Origin: Natrinema halophilum
GTDB lineage: Archaea > Halobacteriota > Halobacteria > Halobacteriales > Natrialbaceae
DNA length: 64,000 nt
Direction: 5' to 3'
Assembly: GCF_013402815.2 (NCBI RefSeq)
Contig: NZ_CP058601.1
Span: 3,720,001 to 3,784,000, forward strand
Notes under the pieces: generated by a model
Told to the model about the DNA's origin: nothing
The model's input: the letters and a program-made list of their open reading frames with translations, nothing else
The model's database searches: none
Made by a program: the position numbers and the translations under genes
Shown: piece by piece, positions 35,788-44,836 of the stretch
How the letters are laid out: each line of letters opens with the position of its first letter
Position numbering within the stretch: position 1 is the first letter of the stretch

Positions 35788-35822
35788 ACCGATCACCGAT
35801 CACCGATCACCGATCATCGATC
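35788..35822. repeat. 7-bp tandem repeat in the hmgA upstream region
   Basis: Four perfect ACCGATC units followed by one degenerate unit, about 90-120 bp before the hmgA start, overlapping the 3' end of the upstream gene. Unit number could vary by slippage and change promoter spacing. Confidence 0.9.
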
Positions 35823-36212
35823 ATCCAGTTCGAACGCGAAATCGGCACCCGACGAACGAAATTCCTCGAGCGTTTCGTAACAGAGCAGCCCGAGGATCGC
35901 GCCGGCTCCGACCGCCGCAGTCAACGGGAAGTGCGTTCCGCCGGTTCCATCGGCGAAGGCGGCGGCGAACGCGGCCGTCGCGATCGCAGCGAACCGCAGT
36001 CTACTGCGGGGCGTGGGACTGGAACCGTCTTCGAAAAACACGAGATAGAGCTGCGGCAGCGCAACAGCGACGCCGGCAAACAGGAACAGCGACGGGAGCG
36101 GTCGGCCGTAACGTGCGAACCCGAACTGGCGTTCGACGACGATCGAGACGGCTTGAACGAGTACGAACAGCAAGAACGATCCGAAGACGATTCGGCCCTC
36201 GCGGTCGATCAT
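35814..36212 (-). CDS. Small membrane protein
   Basis: 132 residues with four predicted membrane helices (GRIVFGSFLLFVLVQAVSIV, PLPSLFLFAGVAVALPQLYL, FAAIATAAFAAAFADG, LTAAVGAGAILGLLCY) and an acidic C-terminus. No family recognised. Same strand as hmgA and 113 bp upstream of it, so co-transcription is possible. The open frame extends 41 codons upstream without similarity or promoter evidence. Confidence 0.72.
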   Translation of the reverse strand: MIDREGRIVFGSFLLFVLVQAVSIVVERQFGFARYGRPLPSLFLFAGVAVALPQLYLVFFEDGSSPTPRSRLRFAAIATAAFAAAFADGTGGTHFPLTAAVGAGAILGLLCYETLEEFRSSGADFAFELDDR

Positions 36213-36523
36213 ACGGGTCGGCCAACGAGCAGACAGGTCAAGCTTGCGTTCCGTTGCAGTATCTCGGACGTGTGCCAGGAATTTCGTGCTTTCGAACCGT
36301 CTTCGCTGTCCGTTTGACGGGAACCCCCGGATCACCGCCGCATCGACCGTCGGGGTTGCCTCGAGCAGGATCGGTTCCGAAAGACGGTTCTCCTCGAGGT
36401 CACGCCATCTCGATTGCAGCGGTCAGTGCTGAGGCTGGATCGCCGAGTTCGAAGTTCCCACTGTCTCGAGAACTGTTCATTCGAGCAAGTCCATTTTTAT
36501 CGCTGGACATCCACTGGCGGCGT
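36213..36523. other. Intergenic region between two divergent genes
   Basis: About 310 bp. No gene seen. A TTTTTAT element at 36494-36500 lies 24 bp before the plus-strand oxidoreductase start and probably is its TATA box. Confidence 0.5.
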
Positions 36524-37507
36524 ATGGATGTCGGACTCATGGTGACTGGCTTCGGCGACAGATCTCTCGCAGATGTCGCCGTTCGTGCCGAAGATAGCGG
36601 ATACGACGCCATCTGGATTGGAGAACTCTGGGGAGCGAACGCCGCTGTTCAGGCGACGGAAATAGCCTGTCGAACCGACGAGATCCGTATCGGAACGGCG
36701 ATCTTGAACGTGTATTCGCGTTCGCCGGCAGTCCTCGCGATGACCGCGACCTCGCTCGAGGACGCGTCGGATGGCCGGTTCACACTCGGTCTGGGGACGA
36801 GTACGGCCACTGCAGTCGAAGGGCTCCACGGGTTGTCGTTCGACCGGCCGGTCCGACGCGCTCACGAAACGATCGAACTCGTTCGCGCGTTCACCGCCGG
36901 CGACGGCGAACCGGTCGAATACGAGGGCGAGTTGCTCGAGGCGTCGTCGTTCCCGCCGCTCGACGTCTCGGTACCGATCTATCACGCCGGTCTCGGACCG
37001 GCCAACCGTCGGGTCGTCGGCCGACTCTGTGACGGGTGGATTCCCCACAACATTCCCTTCTCCCGACTCGACGAGGCGTTCGAGGAGGTCGTGGCGGCCG
37101 CTCGGGAACGCGACCGCGATCCGGCCGAGATTACGATCGCGCCGTACGTCCCGTCCGCAGTCAGCGACGATCGAGAGGAGGCACGCGAAACCCTGCGCCG
37201 TCACATCGCCTACTACGTCGGGAGCGGCGAGGGGTATAGGCGGGCGGTCGCGATGAAATTCCCGGATGCAGCGGACCGAGTCGCTGCGGCCTGGCGCGAC
37301 GGTAATAAACGGGATGCGGCGAGTGCAGTGACCGACGACATGCTCACCGATCTCGGAGTCGCCGGAACGCCCGAGAAAGCGCGCGAGCAACTCCGGACGC
37401 TCGTCGATGAGACGGGGATCGATCACCCGATCGTCGTCGTTCCGGAGCCAGCCTCGAACGATGTGACTGAGATGACGATCGAAGCGCTCGCACCGGATCG
37501 GCTCTAG
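36524..37507 (+). CDS. F420-dependent LLM-class oxidoreductase
   Basis: 327 residues of the luciferase-like TIM barrel: DVGLMVTGFGDRSLADVAVR, YDAIWIGELWG, IRIGTAILNVYSRSPAVLAM, FTLGLGTSTATAVEGLHG and VPIYHAGLGPANRRV. This subgroup typically uses F420 (as in Mer-like/F420-dependent dehydrogenases), but the substrate is unknown. The ATG is 24 bp after TTTTTAT, fixing the start inside a longer open frame. Confidence 0.9.
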   Translation: MDVGLMVTGFGDRSLADVAVRAEDSGYDAIWIGELWGANAAVQATEIACRTDEIRIGTAILNVYSRSPAVLAMTATSLEDASDGRFTLGLGTSTATAVEGLHGLSFDRPVRRAHETIELVRAFTAGDGEPVEYEGELLEASSFPPLDVSVPIYHAGLGPANRRVVGRLCDGWIPHNIPFSRLDEAFEEVVAAARERDRDPAEITIAPYVPSAVSDDREEARETLRRHIAYYVGSGEGYRRAVAMKFPDAADRVAAAWRDGNKRDAASAVTDDMLTDLGVAGTPEKAREQLRTLVDETGIDHPIVVVPEPASNDVTEMTIEALAPDRL

Positions 37508-37884
37508 CACCCGAAACGATGCGAACACGCGAGCTCACGTCCGGGCGTGGGCCTCGCGAATCCACGGCCGGTGTTTTTGTCCGTCCCGACACAGTTCGGG
37601 GGACATCGAGGAACCATCCACGAGTACGTCGTTTGCGGATTTCATCGGCGAAACACAGCACCGAATCGAGGCCGATCGACGGGCCGAGGCCGAACCCTGG
37701 GCTGGGACGTAGCCGGTTCGACTGGATTCGGGCGGCGCTGACCCGCTTCGGCGAGTTGCCGTTCGGGCCGCGGGATCACCGCCTCACCGACGGCGGTTCC
37801 AGTACCGATACTGAGAACGTCGTGAACTCCCTCGAGACCACCTGGTTCGAACGGCTGGTTCGAACGGCCGGTTCGAACGGCCGC
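37508..37884. other. Intergenic region between convergent genes
   Basis: About 377 bp, no gene supported. Near 37849-37882 the sequence GGTTCGAACGGCC recurs two to three times back to back, each containing the palindrome TTCGAA; possibly a transcription-termination or repeat element between two convergent genes. Confidence 0.5.
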
Positions 37885-38955
37885 TCACTCGAGGTCGATC
37901 CGACGGCCCGTATCGGCCGACTCGTAGGCGGCCTCGATGGTGCGAAGGTCCGCAAGCCCGTCTTCGCCGTCGGGTTCGGGGTCGGTTCCCGTCAGCACGC
38001 AGTAGCCGAAGTAGTCGAACTCCTCGCGAACCTCGTCGATCCGTGGACCGGTGTACTCCATCCGTACGTCGCCGCTCTCGACGGTCATCTCCTGGGGAAC
38101 GACGCCCCCGAACGGCGACTCGATGTCGATCATCCCCTCGGTGCCGACGAGTTCGAGTGCGCTGCTCGCGTGGGCGTCGAAACTCGCCGTACACGACGCC
38201 GTCGCGTCGGTCTCGTACTCGAGTTGGAACGCGACGTGTTCGTCGACGTTCGCGAACGGACCGCCGGCCGAGTGGGTGGTGGCGAAGACGGTCGTCGGCT
38301 CGCACTCGAGGAGGAATCGGATCGTGTTGAGCGGGTAGATCCCGAGATCGACCAGCGCGCCGCCGCCGGCGAGCTCGGGGTCGAGTCGCCAGGTGTCGGG
38401 GTCCGAATGCTCGAGCAGCGGATGGGAGAAGCCGCCGTGGACCTGGACGACGTCGCCGATCACGCCATCGCGGACGAGGTCGCGAGTGCGGCGAACCGTC
38501 GGTTCCGTCTGCAGTCGGTAGGCCGTCATCAGCGTCACTCCGGCGTCGTTACAGGCATCGACGACGTTCCGAGCGCGGTCGACGCTGATCTCGAGGGGCT
38601 TCTCACAGAGGACGTGTTTTCCGAATTCGGCCGCGGCGGTCGCGTACCGTCCGTGAAGAGCGTTCGGGGCTGCGACGTAAATCGCGTCGTAGGCGTCGAC
38701 GTGATCGCCCGCGAGGAAAGCGTCGTAGCCGACGACGTATTCGGCGTCGTACGTGCTGGCGACGTCCGATACGCGGGCCGGCGATCCCGTGACCAGCATC
38801 GACGTTTCGCAATAGCTTCCCTCCGCGATCGCGGGCAACGCGCGCTGACGTGCGAATTCACCGATCCCGATAACGGCGAGTCGGATCGTTCCGTCAGCCT
38901 GCTTGCGTTGCCAGTCTCGACGCATGAAGTCCGAAAACGCGTCTTCGAGTTCCAT
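37885..38955 (-). CDS. gfo6: Gfo/Idh/MocA-type sugar dehydrogenase (Gfo6-like)
   Basis: 356 residues. Rossmann N-terminus RLAVIGIGEFARQRALPAIA, EKP motif (HVLCEKPLEISVDRARNVVD) with the catalytic Lys, and the C-terminal beta-sheet domain with substrate residues (HGGFSHPLLEHSDPDTWRLD, GGGALVDLGIYPLN). Closest by my recognition to haloarchaeal Gfo6, the NADP-dependent D-xylose/glucose 1-dehydrogenase of oxidative pentose degradation. No other xylose gene is adjacent, so the real substrate is open. Confidence 0.86.
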   Translation of the reverse strand: MELEDAFSDFMRRDWQRKQADGTIRLAVIGIGEFARQRALPAIAEGSYCETSMLVTGSPARVSDVASTYDAEYVVGYDAFLAGDHVDAYDAIYVAAPNALHGRYATAAAEFGKHVLCEKPLEISVDRARNVVDACNDAGVTLMTAYRLQTEPTVRRTRDLVRDGVIGDVVQVHGGFSHPLLEHSDPDTWRLDPELAGGGALVDLGIYPLNTIRFLLECEPTTVFATTHSAGGPFANVDEHVAFQLEYETDATASCTASFDAHASSALELVGTEGMIDIESPFGGVVPQEMTVESGDVRMEYTGPRIDEVREEFDYFGYCVLTGTDPEPDGEDGLADLRTIEAAYESADTGRRIDLE

Positions 38956-39160
38956 ACCCCTGGTAGGTCCTCTGCCAAAATGTGTCTCAGTGAGCGTGAT
39001 CCTGAATCTCGTCAACGAGAACCTGTCGTCGCCGGTAGTAGACGATCCGCTACGTTTCGATCGTCGTATCAATCGATGGTATTCGCCCAGACTCCTTCTT
39101 CGAAGGAAAAAGTTATTCAATAGCCGCGACTGACATACGATCAATCACAGGTGACGCAAG

Positions 39161-40294
39161 ATGGTCAAGATGGAAACGGCGGAACTGGAAACCGATTTGA
39201 GTCTGTTCAAATACGACAATCTCGAGCAACTGCCGCCCCGTTACCGGGACCTCGAGGAGGAAGAACGGACCGAACGTATCGAGGCGGCGCTCTCTGAACT
39301 CGGCGACGATGTCGTCATCCTGGGGCACAACTATCAGCGACGGGAGATCGTCGAGCACGCCGATTTCATCGGAGACTCATATCAGCTTTCGAAGGAGGCA
39401 GCCGAGGCGGATGCCGAGTACGTGATCTTCGGCGGCGTGACGTTCATGGCTGAAAGCGCGGACATCATCACGGACGACGATCAGTCCGTTATCCTCCCGA
39501 GCATGGAGGCATCGTGTCCGATGGCAGGGATGGCCGAAGCGCTGCAGGTCGACAGCGCGTGGGCCGAAATTACCGATGCGGCGCCCGATGCGGATATCAT
39601 CCCGATCACATACATGAACTCCTACGCGGACCTGAAGGCGTTCTGTGCGAGCCAGGGCGGGCTCGTCTGTACGTCCTCGAACGCGCACAGAGCGTTCGAG
39701 TACGCCTTCGACAAGGGCGACAAGGTGCTCTTTCTGCCCGACAAACACCTGGGGGAGAACACCGCCCACCGCCTCGGCATGGAAGACGAAATAGCCGAGT
39801 GGGATCCCTGGGACCCCGAAGGCAAGGACGCCGACGAGGTCGCAAACAGCGACATCATCCTCTGGGACGGCTACTGTCAGGTCCACGAGCGGTTCCGCGA
39901 GGATCATATCGAAGCGATTCGCGACGATCACCCCGATGCACAGGTCATCGTCCACCCGGAGTGTCGCCGCGAAGTCGTCGAGGCGGCGGACGTAGCCGGA
40001 TCGACGGCGACGATTTGCGAAACGATCGAAAATGCAGATCCCGGCGACACCTGGGCGATCGGCACCGAGATCCACCTCACGAACCACCTCCAGCGCTGGC
40101 ACCCCGAGGTCAACGTCTTGCCGCTCTGTGGCGACGCCTGCATGGACTGCAACGCCATGCGACAGATCGATCCCAACTACCTCGCCTGGGTCCTCGAGGA
40201 ACTCGTCGAGGGTCGGGAACACAACGTGATCGAAGTCGCGCCCGAAGAGAAGGAACTCGCGGGCGTCGCGCTCGATCGCATGCTCGAGATCTGA
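39161..40294 (+). CDS. nadA: Quinolinate synthase A
   Basis: 377 residues. Condenses iminoaspartate from NadB with dihydroxyacetone phosphate to give quinolinate. Three-fold repeated fold with [4Fe-4S] ligand Cys in MEASCPMAGMAEA, and further conserved Cys in HPECRREV and PLCGDACMDCNAM; ILGHNYQRREIVEHADFIGD and the second YMNSYADLKAF motif are intact. ATG with AT-rich leader. NadB starts three bases after the stop, so nadA-nadB form an operon. Confidence 0.96.
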   Translation: MVKMETAELETDLSLFKYDNLEQLPPRYRDLEEEERTERIEAALSELGDDVVILGHNYQRREIVEHADFIGDSYQLSKEAAEADAEYVIFGGVTFMAESADIITDDDQSVILPSMEASCPMAGMAEALQVDSAWAEITDAAPDADIIPITYMNSYADLKAFCASQGGLVCTSSNAHRAFEYAFDKGDKVLFLPDKHLGENTAHRLGMEDEIAEWDPWDPEGKDADEVANSDIILWDGYCQVHERFREDHIEAIRDDHPDAQVIVHPECRREVVEAADVAGSTATICETIENADPGDTWAIGTEIHLTNHLQRWHPEVNVLPLCGDACMDCNAMRQIDPNYLAWVLEELVEGREHNVIEVAPEEKELAGVALDRMLEI

Positions 40295-40296
40295 TC

Positions 40297-41919
40297 ATGA
40301 CCGAAACCGATACTGGCACGGCGACCACGACCGATGGCGAAACGATCGACGTCCTCGTCGTCGGCAGCGGCATCGCAGGCTGTGCAGCAGCGCTCGCGGC
40401 CGCCAGGGAGGGTGCGGACGTCCTCCTATTGACGAAAGCGACGAAACCCGACGGCGCGAGCACCGACTGGGCCCAGGGCGGCATCTCGACGACTCGCGGG
40501 AACCCGCAGTCGCTGAAAGAAGACATCATCGACGCCAGCGATGGCACCGCTGATCCGGATGCCGTCGACGTCCTCGTCGAGAATGCCGACGACGCGGTCG
40601 AGGACGTGCTCATCGACACCCTCGATGTGGGATTCGACGAATCAGACGGCGACCTCGACTACACGCGCGAGGCCGCCCACTCCGAGTACCGCATTCTCCA
40701 CGTCGACGCCGCGACCGGGACGCACATCCTGCGGCCGTTCCTGAATTACGTCGACGACCACGACCGCATCGAGGTTCGCCAGGATACCGCCGCGCTCGAG
40801 TTGATCACCGCCGAGGGCCGCGTTCACGGCGTGGTCAGTGACCGCGAGGGGTCACGCCCCTCGGATGACTCGAGCGGTGAGAGGCGCGACCGAAGTGAGG
40901 GCCTCGATGAAGCGAACGGCGAAGCCGTGAACGGGCAGCGCCCGGGAGAGAAAACTCCGAACGGCCACCCGATTTACGCCGGTGCAACCGTCCTCGCGAC
41001 GGGCGGCATCGGTGCGCTCTATGGTTGCTCGACCAACCCCGACGACGCCACCGGCGACGGCATCGCCATGGCCGCCCTCGCCGGAGCGGACGTCGCGGAC
41101 CTCGAGTACATCCAGTTTCATCCGACTGCATACGCCGGCGAGAACCCGTTCTTGCTCTCCGAGGCGCTGCGCGGCGAGGGGGCCGCCCTTCGAAACGGCG
41201 ACGGCGAGCGGTTCATGGAGGACTACCACCCGCAGGGCGATCTCGCGCCACGGGACGTCGTCGCCCGCGCAGTCGAGACCGAGCGCGAACGGACCGGCGA
41301 GGTCGTCCTCGACGTGAGCCCCCTCGAGTTCGAGGCTGACTATCCCGCCATCGCCGAGAAATGCCGGAGCCGAGGCATCGAGAGCGACGAAATCCCCGTC
41401 GCTCCCTGCGAACACTTCCTCTGCGGCGGGATCGACGTCGACGACCGCGGGCGAACGAGCCTCGATCGGCTCTACGCCGTCGGCGAGTGCGCCCGAACCG
41501 GCGTCCACGGCGCGAATCGTCTAGCGAGTACCAGTCTACTCGAGGGGCTCGTCTGGGGCCTCCGGGCGGGCGCGGATGCCACTGGCTACGAACCCGGGGT
41601 CGTCGAAGCGCCCGAACTCCTGGATCGCGATCCCGAACTGCCCGAGCGCTTCGCGGCGGAGAAGTTCACGCGCCTGACACAGACGATGGACGAGCATCTC
41701 GGTCTCGAGCGGAATCCCGACGACATCGCCCGAGCGAGCGCCGTCCTCCGGCGGCTCAAGGGAGAGGTCGACGCCTACATCCGCACGAGAACGGCTCGAG
41801 ACCTCTACGAACTTCGCAACGCCAGCGTCACCGCGCTGTTGATCGCGCGTGCGGCCGGCGAGAACACGGAGTCGGTCGGCTGTCACTACGTCGTCGACGA
41901 CGAAGCGCCTCCCGCCTAG
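40297..41919 (+). CDS. nadB: L-aspartate oxidase
   Basis: 540 residues. Flavoprotein oxidising aspartate to iminoaspartate. FAD site VVGSGIAGCAAALAAA, active-site STDWAQGGIST, FAD-linked EYIQFHPTAY and succinate/aspartate-site HFLCGGIDVDDRGRTSLDRL are present, plus the C-terminal helical domain (TARDLYELRNASVTALLI). Between about residues 185 and 230 is an acidic/Gly-rich insertion not needed for the fold. ATG immediately after the nadA stop; nothing in the longer upstream frame is conserved. Confidence 0.95.
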   Translation: MTETDTGTATTTDGETIDVLVVGSGIAGCAAALAAAREGADVLLLTKATKPDGASTDWAQGGISTTRGNPQSLKEDIIDASDGTADPDAVDVLVENADDAVEDVLIDTLDVGFDESDGDLDYTREAAHSEYRILHVDAATGTHILRPFLNYVDDHDRIEVRQDTAALELITAEGRVHGVVSDREGSRPSDDSSGERRDRSEGLDEANGEAVNGQRPGEKTPNGHPIYAGATVLATGGIGALYGCSTNPDDATGDGIAMAALAGADVADLEYIQFHPTAYAGENPFLLSEALRGEGAALRNGDGERFMEDYHPQGDLAPRDVVARAVETERERTGEVVLDVSPLEFEADYPAIAEKCRSRGIESDEIPVAPCEHFLCGGIDVDDRGRTSLDRLYAVGECARTGVHGANRLASTSLLEGLVWGLRAGADATGYEPGVVEAPELLDRDPELPERFAAEKFTRLTQTMDEHLGLERNPDDIARASAVLRRLKGEVDAYIRTRTARDLYELRNASVTALLIARAAGENTESVGCHYVVDDEAPPA

Positions 41920-42003
41920 GGACTGGTGGGATCTCCTTTCGCATCCTGACCGTCGGTTGCGTGTTTTCCGTTTCGACAGTGGCAGACGGTATCCGGTCCG
42001 TCG

Positions 42004-43209
42004 TCACGCTCGCGGGTCCGACGGTGGCTCGTTTCCATCGCCGCGAATCGGCTGCGTCGACTCCGCCTCTTCGGCGGTCGTGTCCGTCCACTCGGTGGTC
42101 ACGTCCGCCTCTTCGGCGGTCGTGTCCGTCCACTCGGTGGTCACCTCCCCGCTCGAGATGTGGATCTCGCGCTGGGGGAACGGAATGTCGATTTCCGCCC
42201 CAGTCAGGGTCTTGTACATCGCTCTGTTGAGTTCGTGCGTGGCTCTGGCCGCACGTGTCGGCGCAGCCACCCAGCAGAGGAGTTCGTACTGGAGTGCCGA
42301 GTTGCCAAACGCCCGAAACCGCATCCGGGGTTTCGGTGAATCGAGAACGAGCGATTCGTCGGCCGCGATTTCCAGGACGAGTTCCTCGAATGCGTCGATA
42401 TCCGTCCCGTATCCGACGCCGATCGGGACCGCGAGGCGTTTTCGGCGCTGGGGCGCGGACTGGTTGATCACCTTCGCGGCGTTCAGGACAGAGTTGGGGA
42501 CCGTGACGAGGACTTCGTCGCGCGTCATGAGCGTCGTCGATCGGATACCGACCTCGACGACGGTGCCCGCCTCGCCGGAATCCAGTTCGATGTAGTCACC
42601 CAGCTTGTAGGTATCGTCGAAGTAAAGCGCAATCCCGCCGAAGAAGTTAGCCACGGTGTCCCGGGCTGCGAATCCGACCGCGATACCAGCGACGCCGGCA
42701 GCCCCGAGCAGCGGCGAGATGCTGTATTCCCACAGCGACAGCAGGGTGGCTATCGTGCCCGCAAAGACGATCAGTGTCCAGACGTTCGAGAAGACGGGAG
42801 CGAAGTCGTACCGCGAACCCTTGTCCTTTACCTCCTCGACGAATCGGTTGACGATCCGGTTCGAGGCCAACGCCCACGCGATGATGATGACGGACAGTGA
42901 GGGCTTTCCGAAGAAGATTTCGAGCTGATCGCCCGTCACGAGGACGGTTTCGGTAATAGAGGGGACCTGCGTGAGCAGATAGACGCCTGTCAGCGCGGCC
43001 GTCACGACGATCGGCAACCGAAGCTCCTCGACGAGGATGTGATCGTACTGCGTCTTCGTCCGACTGGTGTATCGAAGCAGCGTTCGGAGTACGACGACCT
43101 CGAGCGCGACCGCAATGGTAAGGGAGATGCCGACCAGCAAAATCGTCGCCTGCCAGCCGGGGACGCCATCGAAGAGCCGCGTGAGTAGGTCGAGGAGAAC
43201 CGCATTCAT
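42004..43209 (-). CDS. MscS-family mechanosensitive channel
   Basis: 401 residues. N-terminal membrane helices (ATILLVGISLTIAVALEVVV, LPIVVTAALTGVYLL, LSVIIIAWALASNRIV, VWTLIVFAGTIATLLSL), then the pore helix and beta domain (AAGVAGIAVGFAARDTVANF, GDYIELDSGEAGTVVEVGIR, TVPNSVLNAAKVINQS). It releases solutes on hypo-osmotic shock. The C-terminal tail carries two VTTEWTDTTAEEA repeats. It lies between nadB and nadC, both on the other strand, so it is a separate unit. Confidence 0.93.
   Translation of the reverse strand: MNAVLLDLLTRLFDGVPGWQATILLVGISLTIAVALEVVVLRTLLRYTSRTKTQYDHILVEELRLPIVVTAALTGVYLLTQVPSITETVLVTGDQLEIFFGKPSLSVIIIAWALASNRIVNRFVEEVKDKGSRYDFAPVFSNVWTLIVFAGTIATLLSLWEYSISPLLGAAGVAGIAVGFAARDTVANFFGGIALYFDDTYKLGDYIELDSGEAGTVVEVGIRSTTLMTRDEVLVTVPNSVLNAAKVINQSAPQRRKRLAVPIGVGYGTDIDAFEELVLEIAADESLVLDSPKPRMRFRAFGNSALQYELLCWVAAPTRAARATHELNRAMYKTLTGAEIDIPFPQREIHISSGEVTTEWTDTTAEEADVTTEWTDTTAEEAESTQPIRGDGNEPPSDPRA
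42066..42149. repeat. 42-bp direct repeat in the mscS-type gene tail
   Basis: Two nearly identical 42-bp units in frame, coding the duplicated acidic/Thr tail motif. Copy-number change would be neutral for the frame. Confidence 0.95.
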
Positions 43210-43357
43210 ACCAGAAGAAGGCGGATGGACGAAGTAATAGTTTCTGAAAAATAACTGTCAATATTACACGATTGTCTCCGGATCGAACAGGCGGGTCTGG
43301 GGTCAGCGCAAACGGTTCCTTTATTCTCGCCGGGGCCCCACCGGAGGTCACGGCTGT

Positions 43358-44173
43358 ATGATCACCGACGCACAAATCGAACGGTGGCTGCGCGAGGACG
43401 TCGGCCACCACGACGTCAGCAATCAGGTTCCCGGGGAGACGATCGGCCGACTCGTTGCCAAAGAATCGGGGACCGTCGCCGGCCTCGAGGTTGCTGCGGC
43501 CGTCTTCGACTACCTCGACGTAACCGCGTCCGACCGACTCGAAGACGGTACCGACGTCGAAGCCGGTGACGAACTGCTCCGCGTCGACGGCTCGGCTCGC
43601 GCGGTCCTCCGCGGTGAGCGCGTCGCTGTCAACCTCGCGGGCCACGCCTCGGGAATCGCGACGCGAACGCGAGAGGCGGTCGAGAACGCGCGGACCGAAT
43701 CGGACGACGTGGCCATCGCCGCGACGAGAAAGACCACGCCCGGTCTGCGCGGCATCGAGAAACGCGCCGTCGTCGCGGGTGGCGGTGACACCCATCGGCT
43801 TGATCTCTCCCACATGGTGATGGTCAAAGACAATCACATCGAGGAGATGGGCCTCGAGAACGCGGTCGCCCACTTTCGGGAGCGGACGTCGTTCGCGACG
43901 AAGATCGACGTGGAAGTCGAGACCGTTTCGGACGCGCCCAGAGCGGCCGAGGCGGGTGCGGACGTCGTCCTCCTCGACAACATGACGCCCGAGGAGACGC
44001 GGGCGGCGGTCGGCGAACTCGCCGACTACGGGGGCGTGCTGGCCGAAGCCAGCGGCGGCATCACCGTCGCAGACGTTCCGGAGTACGCCGCGACGGGCGT
44101 CGACGTGATTTCGATGGGTTCGCTTACTCACTCGGCACCGTCGCTTGACCTGTCGTTTCGTACGGGCGAGTAA
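43358..44173 (+). CDS. nadC: Quinolinate phosphoribosyltransferase (nicotinate-nucleotide pyrophosphorylase)
   Basis: 271 residues. Converts quinolinate and PRPP to nicotinate mononucleotide, the step after nadA/nadB. Conserved RKTTPGLRGIEKRAVVAGGG, HRLDLSHMVMVKDNHI, and VLLDNMTPEETRAAV with GSLTHSAPSLDLSF at the end. CTTTATTC about 40 bp upstream is a possible TATA box. Together with nadAB (interrupted by the MscS gene on the other strand) it completes the de novo NAD pathway within 5 kb. Confidence 0.95.
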   Translation: MITDAQIERWLREDVGHHDVSNQVPGETIGRLVAKESGTVAGLEVAAAVFDYLDVTASDRLEDGTDVEAGDELLRVDGSARAVLRGERVAVNLAGHASGIATRTREAVENARTESDDVAIAATRKTTPGLRGIEKRAVVAGGGDTHRLDLSHMVMVKDNHIEEMGLENAVAHFRERTSFATKIDVEVETVSDAPRAAEAGADVVLLDNMTPEETRAAVGELADYGGVLAEASGGITVADVPEYAATGVDVISMGSLTHSAPSLDLSFRTGE

Positions 44174-44214
44174 ATTATCTCAGTCGCTGTTTTTCCGTCT
44201 GATCTTCGTGCCTC

Positions 44215-44772
44215 TCACTTGCCACTCTCTCGTTGCGCGTTCCACGCCTGCACGTCGGACTCCTCGAGAAAGAGCGACGGATCGTCGTGGGAGAAGCTCA
44301 CCCAGCCGTCGTCCGGGTTCGACAGGACGTGAATCAGCAGTTCCTCCTCGACGAGTGCGGTTTCGAAGACGGATCGGACGTTCGCGACGTCGTACGAAAT
44401 CGGGATTACGATCGCCGTTTCGCTGTCATCGTCTCGCTCGACCGCAAGCGCGACGCGTCGGTCACCACCGTCCTCCGCGAGCGGGCGGTAGTAGACGTCG
44501 GCCGCCGTGATCGTCACCGCTCCCTCCTCGATGCGTTCCGCGACGGCGTCGTACTCCTCGTCGGAGACCGAGACGTCCAGTCCGATTCGTGCGTCTTCGT
44601 CGACCGGCGAGACATCGGTCGGCTCGAGAACGACGGCGTCCCAACCGTCCTCGCGGTACTCCTCGGCGATGGCCCTCGAATCCTGAACGAGGTCGCCCCA
44701 CAGCGAGTCGGTCGAGTTCGAACGGTCGGCGTTTGCCGCCTCGTCAGGCGTTTCCGAACGATCCGCCGTCAT
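44215..44772 (-). CDS. Conserved haloarchaeal protein (DUF7529-like)
   Basis: 185 residues, acidic, no membrane helix. LWGDLVQDSRAIAEEYREDG near the N-terminus, a middle alpha/beta part (DAVAERIEEGAVTITAADVY, TAIVIPISYDVANVRSVFET) and a C-terminal VLSNPDDGWVSFSHDDPSLF. I recognise it as a haloarchaea-specific family of unknown function. Convergent with nadC and 64 bp from the lipoate-ligase-like gene on the same strand. Confidence 0.78.
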   Translation of the reverse strand: MTADRSETPDEAANADRSNSTDSLWGDLVQDSRAIAEEYREDGWDAVVLEPTDVSPVDEDARIGLDVSVSDEEYDAVAERIEEGAVTITAADVYYRPLAEDGGDRRVALAVERDDDSETAIVIPISYDVANVRSVFETALVEEELLIHVLSNPDDGWVSFSHDDPSLFLEESDVQAWNAQRESGK

Positions 44773-44836
44773 CGGGTCCCCTCCGGTTGCGTTCGTGACG
44801 TCATACTCGAGGCGGACAACGCGGAGCGGAAAAACG

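Noticed and set aside
35788-35822. Possible CRISPR array
   Set aside because: Units are only 7 bp with no spacers; a simple tandem repeat.
39514-40296. N-terminal extension of NadB in frame
   Set aside because: The extension overlaps nadA, is Arg-rich and unconserved; the ATG right after the nadA stop gives the normal NadB N-terminus.
43210-43357. Riboswitch or attenuator before nadC
   Set aside because: Only an ordinary short divergent promoter region; no conserved hairpins or known aptamer sequence.
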